Below, one piece after another: positions 15,693-23,489 of a stretch of DNA of 64,000 bases. This DNA is from Oscillospiraceae bacterium (GTDB taxonomy: Bacteria > Bacillota > Clostridia > Oscillospirales > Acutalibacteraceae): the NCBI GenBank assembly GCA_003538135.1, contig DPOR01000001.1, positions 1 through 64,000 of the forward strand, read 5' to 3'. The notes under the pieces are model-generated. The model did no database searches. It was not told the origin of the DNA and saw nothing but the letters and a program-made list of their open reading frames with translations. Position numbers and translations under genes: made by a program. How positions within the stretch are numbered: the first letter of the stretch is position 1; each line of letters starts with the position of its first letter.

Positions 15693-16556
15693 TCATCTGC
15701 CCGACGCACGGCGCAGCTCGGCGCACATACGGGTAATGAGCAGAGTGTAATTTTCGTTTCTTTCAAATGCTGCCGCGAGTCCGTCTATACAGGTTATAAT
15801 TCGCATGAGATTCGCCGTGGTTATATTAACGGCGAGCTTTTGCGCCGTGTCTCTATACTCCTCGGGCGCTTCGGCTCCGGATTTTATCAGCACCGCAGCG
15901 CGGAAAAATTCCGGCAGAACCTGCAAGGCGGCTCTGAACAGCGTCTTATCCTTTTCAAATGCCGCCGTCGCCGCGAGCAGGGGATATTCGTTAGCCTCCG
16001 GCACGGCCGCCGCCACAGCCCTCGCGGCGTCCAAAACGCCGCTGTCCACTCGCCTGCCGCCGCCCTGCGAAAACACGGCACAGCGGGAGAGGACGGTCTG
16101 CAAAAACACGTTTCTGTCATCCGTCAGCAGCAGAAAGCACACGCCCTCCGGCGGCTCCTCGAGCACCTTGAGCAGTGCATTCTGCGCGGGGACGAGCATA
16201 TTCTGCGCGTCCTTCAGGATATACACCTTTCTGTCCGCCTCGTTTGCGACTATGTAGGCATCCGAGCGCAGCTCACGGACGGTTTCAATCTTGAAATTAT
16301 CCGTTTTGGGGTCGGGCTCGAATATTTTTATATCGGGATGCAAATCGGAGAGTGCCTTGAGACAGTTTATGCATCTGCCGCAGGGCTTGCCCTCCCCCGA
16401 GCACACCAGCGCGGCGGCGAGGGTCTTTGCGGTCTGCATAAGGCGTTCGCCGTCCTCATCCTCGAGTATCGCGGCATGGGGAAAACGCCCTGAGTTCACT
16501 GAAGAACTCAGAGCCTTTTTCAACGGCTCCGATATTTGCAAAGATTCAAATCCCAT
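15693..16556 (-). CDS. holB: DNA polymerase III delta-prime subunit
   Basis: Clamp-loader subunit that stabilises the gamma/tau ring for loading the beta clamp. The 287-residue protein has the AAA+ fold with a zinc module (CSGEGKPCGRCINC, about residues 52-65), RKVYILKDAQNML, LLKVLEEPPEGVCFLLLT and the sensor-1-like SRC. The Walker A loop is degenerate (AAILEDEDGERL), as expected because delta-prime does not bind ATP productively. Neighbours darA and ricT support the call. Confidence 0.93.
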   Translation of the reverse strand: MGFESLQISEPLKKALSSSVNSGRFPHAAILEDEDGERLMQTAKTLAAALVCSGEGKPCGRCINCLKALSDLHPDIKIFEPDPKTDNFKIETVRELRSDAYIVANEADRKVYILKDAQNMLVPAQNALLKVLEEPPEGVCFLLLTDDRNVFLQTVLSRCAVFSQGGGRRVDSGVLDAARAVAAAVPEANEYPLLAATAAFEKDKTLFRAALQVLPEFFRAAVLIKSGAEAPEEYRDTAQKLAVNITTANLMRIITCIDGLAAAFERNENYTLLITRMCAELRRASGR

Positions 16557-16569
16557 ATATTCTCCGGCG

Positions 16570-16893
16570 TTACAGCTTATAAAAATCCGCCATGTTCACA
16601 ACGAACACGGTCGCTCCGCCGATCGCCACCTGAACGGGCAGGGTGACGAAGCTCTCCGCATTGTAGGCGGGGGCGGCGCTCATGAGCTGAGTGCGTCTGG
16701 AGCAGTTTTCCCTGAGTATCTCCATGACGTCGTCAACGCGGCTGTCCTCAACGCCTATGAGCAGGGTGACGTTGCCCGCGCTTAAAAAGCCGCCCGTTGT
16801 CGACAGCTTTGTTGCGTCAAAGCCGGCCTTTGTCAGCTCGCTTAATACATCGTACGAGTCGTCGTTGCTGATTATCGCAATGATGAGTTTCAT
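16570..16893 (-). CDS. darA: cyclic-di-AMP receptor DarA (PstA/YaaQ)
   Basis: A PII-like trimeric protein of 107 residues that binds c-di-AMP; its downstream targets are not settled. The family pattern is complete: MKLIIAIISNDDSYDVLSEL, ATKLSTTGGFLSAGN (T-loop base), LLIGVEDSRVDDVMEIL, and the C-terminal VQVAIGGATVFVVNMADFYKL. The start at 16893 is fixed by AGAAAGGAG seven bases upstream. Its place between yaaO-like and holB reproduces the Bacillus order except that tmk and yaaR are missing. Confidence 0.95.
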   Translation of the reverse strand: MKLIIAIISNDDSYDVLSELTKAGFDATKLSTTGGFLSAGNVTLLIGVEDSRVDDVMEILRENCSRRTQLMSAAPAYNAESFVTLPVQVAIGGATVFVVNMADFYKL

Positions 16894-16956
16894 CGGAAAG
16901 GCTCCTTTCTGTTTTACTTGCATATCTTACTCAATAATATTATAAAACATCTTCGG

Positions 16957-18288
16957 CTATTTTACAACTTTTATATTGAAAATACCGTATCTGCGAAGCG
17001 CCTTGATTTCCCTTTCGCCGAGTATCTCCCCCGGCATAGCGGCGGGAATGGCGGGCGGGCACGGGCAATACGCCTCGGCAGCCGTCCGTCCGAGGGCAAA
17101 ATCGATATCAATATATTCGCATTCCGCGAGCAGCGCTTCGCGCGGAGTCATGGCTGTCTGCGGCAAAAATGCGTTGACCCCCGCAGGCTTTTTGCCGCTC
17201 GGCGCGGCTTTTGAAAATATCGATTTCAGCGCTTCGTCGAGCCTGTCGAAGTCCCTGTCCGTGTTCATGACGGAGGGGATGAGAATTATCTTTCCGAGCC
17301 CCGCATATTCGGGCTCGATTCCGTGCCCGCGCAGCAGCTCGCCGACATCCTCGCCGTCAAAGCCGAAACGCCGAACATCAAAGGCTATGCGCGTCGGGTC
17401 GCAGTCTCCCTCGGGCAGAGTTAATCCCAACGAGCGGCAGAGCTCCGCGGTCCTTTGCACGCGGCGGCTCAGGCGGACAAATTCGCCCGCGTTATTCTCC
17501 AGCCAATCACGCGCAAGGTCTAAGGATATCATTATCGGATAGGACGGGCTCGTCGAGCCGAAAAGAGCCATTGCGCGGCGTATCTCCGGCACAAAGCTTT
17601 CGTCGCCTATCTGAAGCCACGCGCCGCCCGTTAGGACGGGCAGAGTTTTATGCGCGCTCTCCGCGCTCATCGAAGCGCCGAGGGCGAGCGGAGAGATATC
17701 CTTTTCCAAAAATTTAAGATGCGCTCCGTGGGCGCAGTCGACAAGCAGCGGCACGCCGAACTCGCGCGCCGCGTCCGCTATCGCGCCGATATCGGAGAGC
17801 ACCCCGAAGTAGTCGGGTGAGGTCAGATACACAGCTTTTGCGCCGGGCGTTTTTTCGAGCGCACGGCGGACATTCTCAGCCGTTATGCGCCCCGAGAACA
17901 GCTCTCCCGCGCTGTCGTCCGGCAGAACCCAGACGGGCTCTATGCCGAGCAGGGACATGGCGTTTATCGCGCTGCGGTGAACAACGCGCCCGCAGACGAC
18001 CTTTCCGCCTCTCGGCGCGGCGGCTCTGAGCATGGCCTGAATGCAGAGCGTGCAGCCCCCGGCGCTCATAAACGTCGCCGCAGAGCCGAACAGCTTTTGC
18101 GCCTGCGCCTCCGCGAGAGCCGTTACGCCCTCGCCGTCAAAGAGGCTGCCGGTGTCCGGTATCTCCGTTATATCAAAGTCCTGTATACTCCCGAGCGCGG
18201 AGAAATTCCCCTTGTGCGCGGGCATATGCATACTGACCTTTTGCTTTTTTGCGTGCGCCTTAACGGCTTCGAAAAGCGGAGCAGACAT
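16957..18288 (-). CDS. Orn/Lys/Arg decarboxylase family protein (YaaO-like)
   Basis: Fold-type I PLP enzyme of 443 residues, shorter than the biodegradative LdcC/SpeA decarboxylases, as in B. subtilis YaaO. Landmarks are MHMPAHKGN near the N-terminus, FMSAGGCTLCIQAML, DCAHGAHL and the PLP Lys in SAESAHKTLPVLTGGAWL (about Lys214). It may make a diamine or agmatine for polyamine synthesis, but the substrate cannot be read from sequence. It follows the yfcE-like gene by eight bases and precedes darA by 63. Confidence 0.85.
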   Translation of the reverse strand: MSAPLFEAVKAHAKKQKVSMHMPAHKGNFSALGSIQDFDITEIPDTGSLFDGEGVTALAEAQAQKLFGSAATFMSAGGCTLCIQAMLRAAAPRGGKVVCGRVVHRSAINAMSLLGIEPVWVLPDDSAGELFSGRITAENVRRALEKTPGAKAVYLTSPDYFGVLSDIGAIADAAREFGVPLLVDCAHGAHLKFLEKDISPLALGASMSAESAHKTLPVLTGGAWLQIGDESFVPEIRRAMALFGSTSPSYPIMISLDLARDWLENNAGEFVRLSRRVQRTAELCRSLGLTLPEGDCDPTRIAFDVRRFGFDGEDVGELLRGHGIEPEYAGLGKIILIPSVMNTDRDFDRLDEALKSIFSKAAPSGKKPAGVNAFLPQTAMTPREALLAECEYIDIDFALGRTAAEAYCPCPPAIPAAMPGEILGEREIKALRRYGIFNIKVVK

Positions 18289-18296
18289 TTTTCACC

Positions 18297-18758
18297 TCAA
18301 AGTTTCGCTTCGTTGAGCATTATTCCGCCGGGCACTATGTCTATCATGCCGTAGTGCCCGTCGCGTATGCTGCCGGGGTTCATTATATAGAGCCCGTCAT
18401 CATATGCGGTAACGCTCGAGTGGGTATGGCCGTATAATACTATGTCGGCACCCTCCTGCCTTGCGCGGCAAATAAGCTCGTCCGTGCCGTACTTGACGTG
18501 CTCGGTATGGCCGTGGGTGCAGTAAATTTTCTTGCCGCCGAGAGTCACCACCCGCATGAGCGGCAGCTTTGAGGAAAAGTCGCAGTTGCCGGCGACTCTT
18601 ATCATGCTCGGCAGACTGCGGCAATAGCTCTCGAGCATTTCGATGTCGCTCTCTCCGTCGCCGAGAAAAATCAAAGCTTCCGCCTCGGGATGAGCTTCAA
18701 CGGCATCGAGTATGCGCGAGGGCATACCGTGAGAATCGGAAATAACAAGTATCCGCAT
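18297..18758 (-). CDS. YfcE/MJ0936-type metallophosphoesterase
   Basis: A small calcineurin-fold phosphodiesterase. Metal-binding motifs appear in order: SDSHG (near residue 8), FLGDGESD, VAGNCD, CTHGHTEHV and YGHTH. The start at 18758 (MRILVISDSHG) is the family N-terminus; the extra 15 residues upstream are non-family. About 153 residues, the normal size. It is the first gene of the run leading to ricT. Substrate unknown (related proteins cleave model diesters). Confidence 0.9.
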   Translation of the reverse strand: MRILVISDSHGMPSRILDAVEAHPEAEALIFLGDGESDIEMLESYCRSLPSMIRVAGNCDFSSKLPLMRVVTLGGKKIYCTHGHTEHVKYGTDELICRARQEGADIVLYGHTHSSVTAYDDGLYIMNPGSIRDGHYGMIDIVPGGIMLNEAKL

Positions 18759-18774
18759 TGTTTCGCCCCGTTTT

Positions 18775-18789
18775 CGGACTTCAAGTCCG
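18775..18789. promoter_or_regulatory. 15-bp palindrome in divergent spacer
   Basis: CGGACTT-C-AAGTCCG is a perfect dyad between the yfcE-like gene and the unknown three-gene cassette. It is a candidate operator; no matching second copy was seen. Confidence 0.35.
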
Positions 18790-18869
18790 CATAATGACCG
18801 CACGCCGGCAGGTTCTATGCGCCGTATGCGTGCATAAGTTTATTATATATGAAAAAAGGTGGTTTTGCA

Positions 18870-19115
18870 ATGAGCAATATTAACGGCAGCGGGAACATGA
18901 CTCCCGAACAGCTTATGGCGCTCGCCGGCAGTCTCGGCGGCAAGGGCTCCCCCGACCCCGAAAAGGCGGCGGCCGCGCTGTCAAAACAGCTGAGCGAGGA
19001 AAAGCGGCAGAGGCTAAACGAGGTTCTGAACGACAAATCGGCTCTCGAAAAGCTGCTGCAAAGTCCGGAGGCACAGAGGCTGATGAAGAAATTCGGAGTA
19101 AACGGCAAGGGGTAA
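18870..19115 (+). CDS. unknown small helical protein, cassette gene 1
   Basis: 81 residues, with no recognised domain. After a Gly/Asn-rich start it is helix-forming and charged (SEEKRQRLNEVLNDKSALEKLLQ) and ends in MKKFGVNGKG. It is predicted soluble. The start at 18870 follows AAGGTGG by seven bases; the upstream ATG at 18849 has no ribosome site. It is followed after three bases by the next gene, so the three small genes are one transcription unit. I have an impression that similar trios occur in other Oscillospirales, but could not check. Confidence 0.7.
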   Translation: MSNINGSGNMTPEQLMALAGSLGGKGSPDPEKAAAALSKQLSEEKRQRLNEVLNDKSALEKLLQSPEAQRLMKKFGVNGKG

Positions 19116-19118
19116 GCT

Positions 19119-19436
19119 ATGGACAACATCGGCGACATACTCTCCTCTTTAAGCGACGACGACATGAAGGCGCTCGGCGACGCGGCGCGCAGCCTGCTCG
19201 GCTCGGCGGAGCAGGAGCAGGAGGGCGGCGGGCAGGGCTTTTCTTTAGACCCGACCGCAATGGCGAAGATAGCGCAGATAATGGGCGCGATGAACCGCCG
19301 CGACAGCCGCTGCGACCTCATAGCCGCTCTGCGTCCGCTTTTAAGCGAGCCGCGCCGCCGCAGAGCCGACGACGCCATGCAGCTGATAAAGCTCATTGAC
19401 CTTTTGCCGATGATAGAGGAACTCGGGAGGAAATAG
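19119..19436 (+). CDS. unknown small protein, cassette gene 2
   Basis: 105 residues: an acidic N-terminal helix (DILSSLSDDDMKALGDAARSL), a Gln/Glu/Gly linker, then an Arg-rich helical region (DLIAALRPLLSEPRRRRADDAM) and a hydrophobic helix (LIKLIDLLPMIEEL). There is no signal peptide or catalytic motif. Its N-terminal pattern (LS..DM..L) loosely echoes gene 1, so the two may interact. AAGGGG precedes the start, and gene 3 starts two bases after its stop. Confidence 0.7.
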   Translation: MDNIGDILSSLSDDDMKALGDAARSLLGSAEQEQEGGGQGFSLDPTAMAKIAQIMGAMNRRDSRCDLIAALRPLLSEPRRRRADDAMQLIKLIDLLPMIEELGRK

Positions 19437-19438
19437 GT

Positions 19439-19711
19439 ATGCCCGCATATACGGAAAACGAGCTGCGGCGAATGCGCGAGAGAGCTATAGCCAGCGCAAA
19501 GGAGATGCAAAAGCGCGCGGCCATAAAAGAAAGCGGCGCACAGTGCAAAAATCCCGAGCCGCCGAAAACACCGGAACCGCAGAAGCCGCAAAATCCGCCC
19601 GCGCCCCCCGTTGACGACGATAAGCTGCTTCTGCTTTCGCTTATTATAATCCTCGCGGCGGACGGCGCGGATATGCTGCTGATATTCGCTCTTATGTATA
19701 TCCTGATGTAA
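19439..19711 (+). CDS. unknown tail-anchored membrane protein, cassette gene 3
   Basis: 90 residues in three parts: a basic helix (about 1-35), a Pro-rich linker (about 40-58), and a C-terminal hydrophobic hairpin (LLLLSLIIILAADGADMLLIFALMYILM) that ends the protein. Acidic residues sit at the turn between two short helices. This suits a tail-anchored protein holding cytosolic partners at the membrane. GGGAGG is a strong ribosome site. No homologous family is recalled with certainty. Confidence 0.7.
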   Translation: MPAYTENELRRMRERAIASAKEMQKRAAIKESGAQCKNPEPPKTPEPQKPQNPPAPPVDDDKLLLLSLIIILAADGADMLLIFALMYILM

Positions 19712-19724
19712 TTTCCCCGACATA

Positions 19725-19777
19725 TTGAAAAAGCCTCCGTTTTAGGTTAGAATATGAGTAATATAACAAAACGGAGG
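19725..19777 (+). promoter_or_regulatory. TSCPD-gene promoter with RBS-masking inverted repeat
   Basis: TTGAAA (19725-19730), 17 bases, TAGAAT (19748-19753). A perfect 10-bp inverted repeat joins the promoter spacer (CCTCCGTTTT, 19734-19743) and the ribosome site (AAAACGGAGG, 19768-19777). In read-through RNA from the upstream cassette the site would be masked; in RNA started at this promoter it would be free. Confidence 0.6.
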
Positions 19778-19784
19778 AACGCAT

Positions 19785-20048
19785 ATGACATATTCATATA
19801 AAACTCACGGCACCTGCTCAAGGCGAATCGACTTTGATCTCGACGACGACAACACCGTTCACAATGTCCGCTTCACGGGCGGCTGCAACGGCAACCTCTC
19901 GGGTATATCCTCGATAGTCGAGGGCATGAACGCCGAGGACGTTATCGACAGGTTCGACGGCATACGCTGCGGCTTCAAGCAGACCTCGTGCCCCGATCAG
20001 TTCGCAACAGCACTTCGCAAGGCACTCGAAGAGAAAAACGGCAAATAA
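19785..20048 (+). CDS. TSCPD-domain protein (TIGR03905-like)
   Basis: 87 residues with the family pattern THGTCSRRIDFDLD...VHNVRFTGGCNGNLSGISSIVEG and the closing TSCPDQFATALRKAL that names the domain. Four conserved Cys could bind metal or a cluster. The domain is also found at the end of some ribonucleotide reductases; as a stand-alone protein its role is unknown. It is monocistronic. Confidence 0.9.
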   Translation: MTYSYKTHGTCSRRIDFDLDDDNTVHNVRFTGGCNGNLSGISSIVEGMNAEDVIDRFDGIRCGFKQTSCPDQFATALRKALEEKNGK

Positions 20049-20058
20049 CAAAACAGCA

Positions 20059-20086
20059 GGAGCGCATCGGATATCCGATGCGCTCC
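20059..20086. terminator. 28-bp perfect palindrome between convergent genes
   Basis: GGAGCGCATCGG-ATAT-CCGATGCGCTCC. The T-rich flank is better on the minus strand, behind the radical SAM gene, but it may serve both. Confidence 0.7.
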
Positions 20087-20143
20087 CGCCGTCATTTGGA
20101 AAGGCAATAACTATTTTGGAGGATAGTAATCGCAAGTGGTTGG

Positions 20144-21559
20144 TTATTTTGTGTAGTCGCTCTTGTAGTTCGTGTGCTTGGCGACGTGGTGCGGGCACGA
20201 TGTCCAGAGCTGCTGCGCCTCGCCCGCCCAATTGGCGGCATATTCGACGCATTTTCCGCACAGGTGCTCAGCCGACTCGGGCGACTCAAGGTCGGTCGAC
20301 TTTGCGCCGGTCTCCCTCACCATCTTCTCGAGCAGCTCGGGATTTTCGAGCATCGGGCACGGGCGCAGATGGTTGTTGTTGAAGGGCTGATTGTCTCTGT
20401 AGGCCATAAACAGCGGCTGCTTGAGCGCATCAAGCAGGCTCATGTCGCGGATATTCGCGCCCGAATAGTGGATGAACACGCAGGGCTCGACATCGCCGTT
20501 GGCGTTGATGTGGCAGTAGTTTCTGCCGCCCGCTATGCATCCGCCGACGAACTCGCCGTCGTTCTGGAAGTCCATGGCAAATATGGGCTTTCCGCCCTCC
20601 ATGGCGCGAATCTCGCGCACGCGGTGATACATATATTCTCTCTGCTCGACTGTCGGCAGCAAATCGACCGAGGCCGAATTTCCGACGGGCATATAGTGGA
20701 AATACCAGGTGAAGCGGCAGCCCTTGTCGATTATCATATCCAGGAACTCGTCGGAGGTGACGGTCTCGATATTATTCCTCGTGTAGCAGATGGACGTGCC
20801 GAAAATCAGGCCGTGCTTTTTGAGCATATCCATGGCAGCCATGACGCTTTGGAAATCGCCCTCGCCGCGGCGCATATCATTGACCTCTTCAAAGCCCTCG
20901 AGGCTTATCGAAAGAGTCAGGTTTCCCACGCGCTCCATATCGCGGCAGAACTCCTCATCGACAAGCGTGGCATTTGTAAAGGCGTTGAACTCGCAGTCGC
21001 TGTGCTTCTCGCAGAGCTTTATGATATCCTTCTTGCGCACAAGCGGTTCGCCGCCCGTATACATATAGAAGTATACTCCGAGCTCCTTGCCCTGAGTTAT
21101 AATGCTGTCAAGCTCATCGTAAGTAAGATTCAGCTTATGGCCGTATTCGGCTGCCCAGCAGCCGGTGCAGTGCAGGTTGCAGGCGCTCGTGGGGTCGATA
21201 AGTATCGTCCACGGGATATTGCACTGCTCTTTTTCGCGCATCTTTCTTATTTTCTTCGTGCCGCAGAGTCCGGCCTCGTAGCCGAAGTTCAGGGCAGCGG
21301 TTTTAATAACATTGGGGCTGACCTCGTCGAGTATACGGTTGACATAAATCATCCATTTGCTGTTCGGGTCGTCGATTATTTTTCTGGCGCCTTCATAAGA
21401 CGAGCGCGGCATTGCATCGCCCATGAATTTCTCCGCAAGATCCACAATGGAGTGAAACGCCTTGTTTCTGTCCTTATCTGTCTGTTTGAGTACGGCATCG
21501 GCAGCAACGGAAAAAGCCGCTCTTCCGGTTTTGTGGGTTAAGGAAGCCACTTTTGACAC
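20144..21559 (-). CDS. radical SAM protein with SPASM-like C-terminus
   Basis: 471 residues. The radical SAM cluster motif CNLHCTGC (C127, C131, C134) is followed by the GGEP-type SAM motif (YTGGEPLVR). The C-terminus has additional Cys: CIAGGRNYCHINANGDVEPCVF and CGKCVEYAANWAGE...CPHH, as in SPASM-type auxiliary [4Fe-4S] clusters. The N-terminal 110 residues are helical and unrecognised. The start is GTG at 21559, with AAAGGA close by. The overall order resembles AhbD/PqqE-type proteins that modify peptides or porphyrins, but the substrate is unknown and no precursor-peptide gene was seen nearby. Confidence 0.85.
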   Translation of the reverse strand: MSKVASLTHKTGRAAFSVAADAVLKQTDKDRNKAFHSIVDLAEKFMGDAMPRSSYEGARKIIDDPNSKWMIYVNRILDEVSPNVIKTAALNFGYEAGLCGTKKIRKMREKEQCNIPWTILIDPTSACNLHCTGCWAAEYGHKLNLTYDELDSIITQGKELGVYFYMYTGGEPLVRKKDIIKLCEKHSDCEFNAFTNATLVDEEFCRDMERVGNLTLSISLEGFEEVNDMRRGEGDFQSVMAAMDMLKKHGLIFGTSICYTRNNIETVTSDEFLDMIIDKGCRFTWYFHYMPVGNSASVDLLPTVEQREYMYHRVREIRAMEGGKPIFAMDFQNDGEFVGGCIAGGRNYCHINANGDVEPCVFIHYSGANIRDMSLLDALKQPLFMAYRDNQPFNNNHLRPCPMLENPELLEKMVRETGAKSTDLESPESAEHLCGKCVEYAANWAGEAQQLWTSCPHHVAKHTNYKSDYTK

Positions 21560-21777
21560 TGTCCTTTCGCTGTAAATAAAACCGACAGACTTGGCAGAAT
21601 TTGTAAGGAATAAGGGAAAAGATGGAAAAGAGGGACTGCCGCGTCCGTCGGTCTTTGGATATATTATAACAATCCCGGTTATTTTTTCACACGGTCAAAA
21701 TTTCTGTTTTGTGCCAAAAAATCTCACCTTTCGGAAAGTGTCGTATTTTTGGACACTTCTCCGTTTTTGTCCTCAAA

Positions 21778-21820
21778 AAAGACTGCGAACCGCAGGAAAC
21801 TCCTGCAGTTCGCAGTCTTT
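21778..21820 (-). terminator. terminator of the TetR-MMPL-lipoprotein operon
   Basis: AAAGACTGCGAAC...GTTCGCAGTCTTT with a further GCAGGA/TCCTGC stem, followed by T6 on the minus strand. Confidence 0.92.
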
Positions 21821-21833
21821 TAAGCTTCTGATT

Positions 21834-23471
21834 TTATTTTTTGAATATCTTCTTGTACCACGGAAGCGACTCGGTGGTGTCGGTTGCGGTTGTAGAGGTG
21901 CTGCTGTTTGAAGCAATAGGCGCAGTCTGATAGATGAACATGACGTTAGACTCGGTGCCGGGGGTCTTCTCGGTATAGATATCGTAGGTCGTGCCGTAGG
22001 AGATCATCGCCTGGAGCTTCGCTATCAGGTCATCGGCATCCTCGGCGAGCACGCCGTACTTTTGAAGCTTGCCCGCATAGTTGCCGGAATCGATGCTGTC
22101 GATAAGGTCGTTGAGCTTCTGAACATTTTCCTTGCTCATAAGCTTGGCGAGTCCGTCTATGAGCTCCTGATTGTCGTCAATGGTCTTCTGTATCTCGGAG
22201 AGCTGCTCGAGGGTCTTGGGCAGGTTGTTTATTGCCTTCTGAACCTCGGGGTCGGACATATCCTTTGAGAACTCCTGAATAATAGGCAGGACATCGTTCA
22301 TGTTCTCTGCTATCTCGGGCAGGTTCTTGAAGAACTTCTGGAGCACGGGGTTGTTGAGCAGGGTTATGACTTCCTTGAGCTCATTGGGGTCAAGGCTGTT
22401 GAAGAGCTTCTTGAACTTTGCGATGTTCTCTTCGGTCATATACTTGGGCAGTATCTCAAAAAGAACGCGGTTGTTCTGATAGAGCTCGACTGCCTCGTTA
22501 ATGGTGCTGACAAGCTCGTTTATCTTCGTCTTGTCGGTCATAAGGCTCGTGATAACCTTATTGGGATCCATTGAGTTGAGCGCCTTTTCGAGCTCCTTGA
22601 GCTGGCCGAGAGTGGTCTGGAGGTCATCGAGGCTGTCGGGCATCTTGAACTCCGTGCCGAGCATGGACAGCGGTACGGCCGCAAAGTACATATTGCCGAG
22701 CGAAAAGTTCTCGACGTACGCCGAAAGGGTGAACTCCGTGGCGAAGTTCAAATCCTCTATATTGAGCTTGTCGAGGCCGAGGGTCTCGTTGATTCCGGGC
22801 ATACTGACGACGAGCGCTATCTGCTTTGTACCGTCGCCGATGAGCTTGCCGTTTGTCAGGGTCATATTCCGGAACTGACCCTCGGGCAGAACCATGCCGC
22901 CCACTACTGCGATGGGGTTGTAGATTTTAACATTCTTGCCGTTTATCTTCTCTGTTTTGTAGAGATTGTTTTCAACGGATATCTTTATCTCGACCTTGCC
23001 GCTCTTGCCGGAAATCTTCTTGGCGGACATCTCTTTGCCGTCGAGGAAATATTTGATGTCTATCTTTACGGGCAGCTCCTTATTGCTCTTGCCGCTGTAA
23101 TAGAGGTCGGTGGTGTCCATATGCCAGGTGATTCCGCCGTTTTCGCTGACGGGCTTTATATTGCTTTTGACATTGGTTATATTCTTCAGCGAGCTTGTGT
23201 CGCTGACCTTGACCTGACCCTTGTCGGTGTGGAGCCAGTCGGTGACGGTTATATCCTTGACCTTTCCGCCGTTGTCCATGTTGACATAGACGGTCTCGCT
23301 CTTTTTGACGGAGCCGGGGATGTCGGTATAGTATACGGGCGCAGACTGCTCGTCGCCGGATGCCGAAGTGGTGTCGCCGTTATCGCCCGTGCTCTTGCAA
23401 GCGCCCATGGTGAGTATGCTCGCCGCGAGGGTGAGGCAAAGCGCCGATTTGAGAATAAAGTTTTTCTTCAT
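21834..23471 (-). CDS. secreted lipoprotein partner of the MMPL transporter (YhgE-like)
   Basis: 545 residues. A lipoprotein signal (KSALCLTLAASILTMGAC, Cys about 25) anchors it outside the membrane. Residues about 60-270 look like beta-structured repeats; residues about 280-480 form long amphipathic helices resembling the extracellular part of YhgE/Pip proteins. It is the last gene of an operon after MMPL (18-base gap), which suggests an extracytoplasmic subunit or substrate-handling partner of the exporter. Specific function unknown. Confidence 0.7.
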   Translation of the reverse strand: MKKNFILKSALCLTLAASILTMGACKSTGDNGDTTSASGDEQSAPVYYTDIPGSVKKSETVYVNMDNGGKVKDITVTDWLHTDKGQVKVSDTSSLKNITNVKSNIKPVSENGGITWHMDTTDLYYSGKSNKELPVKIDIKYFLDGKEMSAKKISGKSGKVEIKISVENNLYKTEKINGKNVKIYNPIAVVGGMVLPEGQFRNMTLTNGKLIGDGTKQIALVVSMPGINETLGLDKLNIEDLNFATEFTLSAYVENFSLGNMYFAAVPLSMLGTEFKMPDSLDDLQTTLGQLKELEKALNSMDPNKVITSLMTDKTKINELVSTINEAVELYQNNRVLFEILPKYMTEENIAKFKKLFNSLDPNELKEVITLLNNPVLQKFFKNLPEIAENMNDVLPIIQEFSKDMSDPEVQKAINNLPKTLEQLSEIQKTIDDNQELIDGLAKLMSKENVQKLNDLIDSIDSGNYAGKLQKYGVLAEDADDLIAKLQAMISYGTTYDIYTEKTPGTESNVMFIYQTAPIASNSSTSTTATDTTESLPWYKKIFKK

Positions 23472-23489
23472 TTTTATTGCCCTCCTTAT

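Noticed and set aside
20144..21559. Radical SAM peptide-maturation (RiPP) cluster
   Set aside because: No precursor peptide, transporter or second maturase was found next to the gene; the TSCPD and three-gene cassette do not resemble them.
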